From: Schoenoplectus triqueter
Taxonomy: Eukaryota > Streptophyta > Magnoliopsida > Poales > Cyperaceae
Assembly: GCA_964058805.1 (NCBI GenBank)
Contig: CAXKVV010001435.1
Coordinates: forward strand, 1 to 32,887
DNA length: 32,887 nt
Direction: 5' to 3'
In this document: positions 32,742-32,887 of the stretch, piece by piece
How positions within the stretch are numbered: position 1 is the first letter of the stretch
Layout of the letters: every line of letters starts with the position of its first letter
Notes under the pieces: generated by a model
Told to the model about the DNA's origin: nothing
What the model saw: only the letters and a program-made list of their open reading frames with translations
The model's database searches: none
Program-made: the position numbers and the translations under genes

Positions 32742-32887
32742 TCTTAACTAAACAATATCAATTAATAAATTTCAATCAAACTAACAAGTAACAATCACCG
32801 CAATAACTCCAAACAAATATCCAAATGAAACTCCAAATCACTGACTAAGAGCAAAAATAATTAAATTGAAGACCTTGCTCTTGCGTG

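Larger units (their letters stand above)
28404..32887 (-). mobile_element. Ty1/copia retrotransposon, decayed, missing only its 5' LTR in this window
   Basis: Minus-strand order from right to left: gag (start 32741) with an intact zinc knuckle, GAG-pre-integrase and integrase, reverse transcriptase, RNase H, a polypurine tract GGAGGAGT (plus about 28754-28761) and a 3' LTR (28404-28751). INT before RT-RH is the diagnostic copia order, and the RT/RNase H wording fits Tork-type elements. Stops and frameshifts occur throughout. GAGCAAGG-like sequence at the extreme right edge (about 32868-32878) may be the start of a tRNA-Met PBS, which would put the 5' LTR immediately outside. Confidence 0.92.

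Overview
The window is plant nuclear DNA, probably from a flowering plant and most likely a eudicot. It holds one intact intron-containing aquaporin gene in AT-rich, retrotransposon-filled intergenic sequence. The retrotransposon lineages (Ty3/gypsy Athila-like, Ty1/copia with UBN2-type gag) and the tRNA-Met and tRNA-Asp primer-binding sites are typical of angiosperms. The species cannot be named from the sequence.

Layout: (1) 1 to about 4.45 kb: decayed Athila-like element on the minus strand, running off the left edge: 5' LTR with TATA box, mutated tRNA-Asp PBS, gag and protease remnants, and the lead-in to reverse transcriptase. (2) 4.45-6.58 kb: AT-rich intergenic DNA with a (GT)9(AT)17 microsatellite. 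(3) 6.58-9.69 kb: the aquaporin gene, five exons on the plus strand, 284 codons, NIP subgroup I (NOD26-like). A possible 15-codon uORF precedes it, and intron 1 holds a perfect 73-bp tandem duplication. (4) 10.0-10.4 kb: a roughly 390-bp foldback (MITE-like) element. (5) 11.15-12.84 kb: a 1.69-kb non-coding LTR retrotransposon on the minus strand with PBS, PPT and a likely GAGAG target duplication. (6) 13.2-25.9 kb: an array of about 16 diverged monomers of roughly 185 bp. Monomer 4 is split by a gag-only LTR retrotransposon (minus strand, TSD CTACG/CTATG). The right LTR of that element is itself split by a 5.25-kb TG...CA unit with a perfect ATGAT TSD, best read as a giant solo LTR. (7) 25.9-28.4 kb: AT-rich DNA with no gene seen. 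(8) 28.4 kb to the right edge: decayed Ty1/copia element on the minus strand with 3' LTR, PPT, RNase H, RT, integrase and gag. Only its 5' LTR lies outside the window.

The only gene that looks functional is the aquaporin: both NPA motifs, the W-V-A-R selectivity filter and all splice sites are intact. The other protein-like stretches are broken transposon genes. I see no prokaryotic operon, CRISPR, tRNA or rRNA. The less ordinary parts are the satellite-like array with its datable nest of insertions, the clustered MYB-type palindromes in the gag-only element's LTR, the two-part LTR divergence of the small element, and the structures in and next to the aquaporin gene (uORF, intron duplication, hairpin element).
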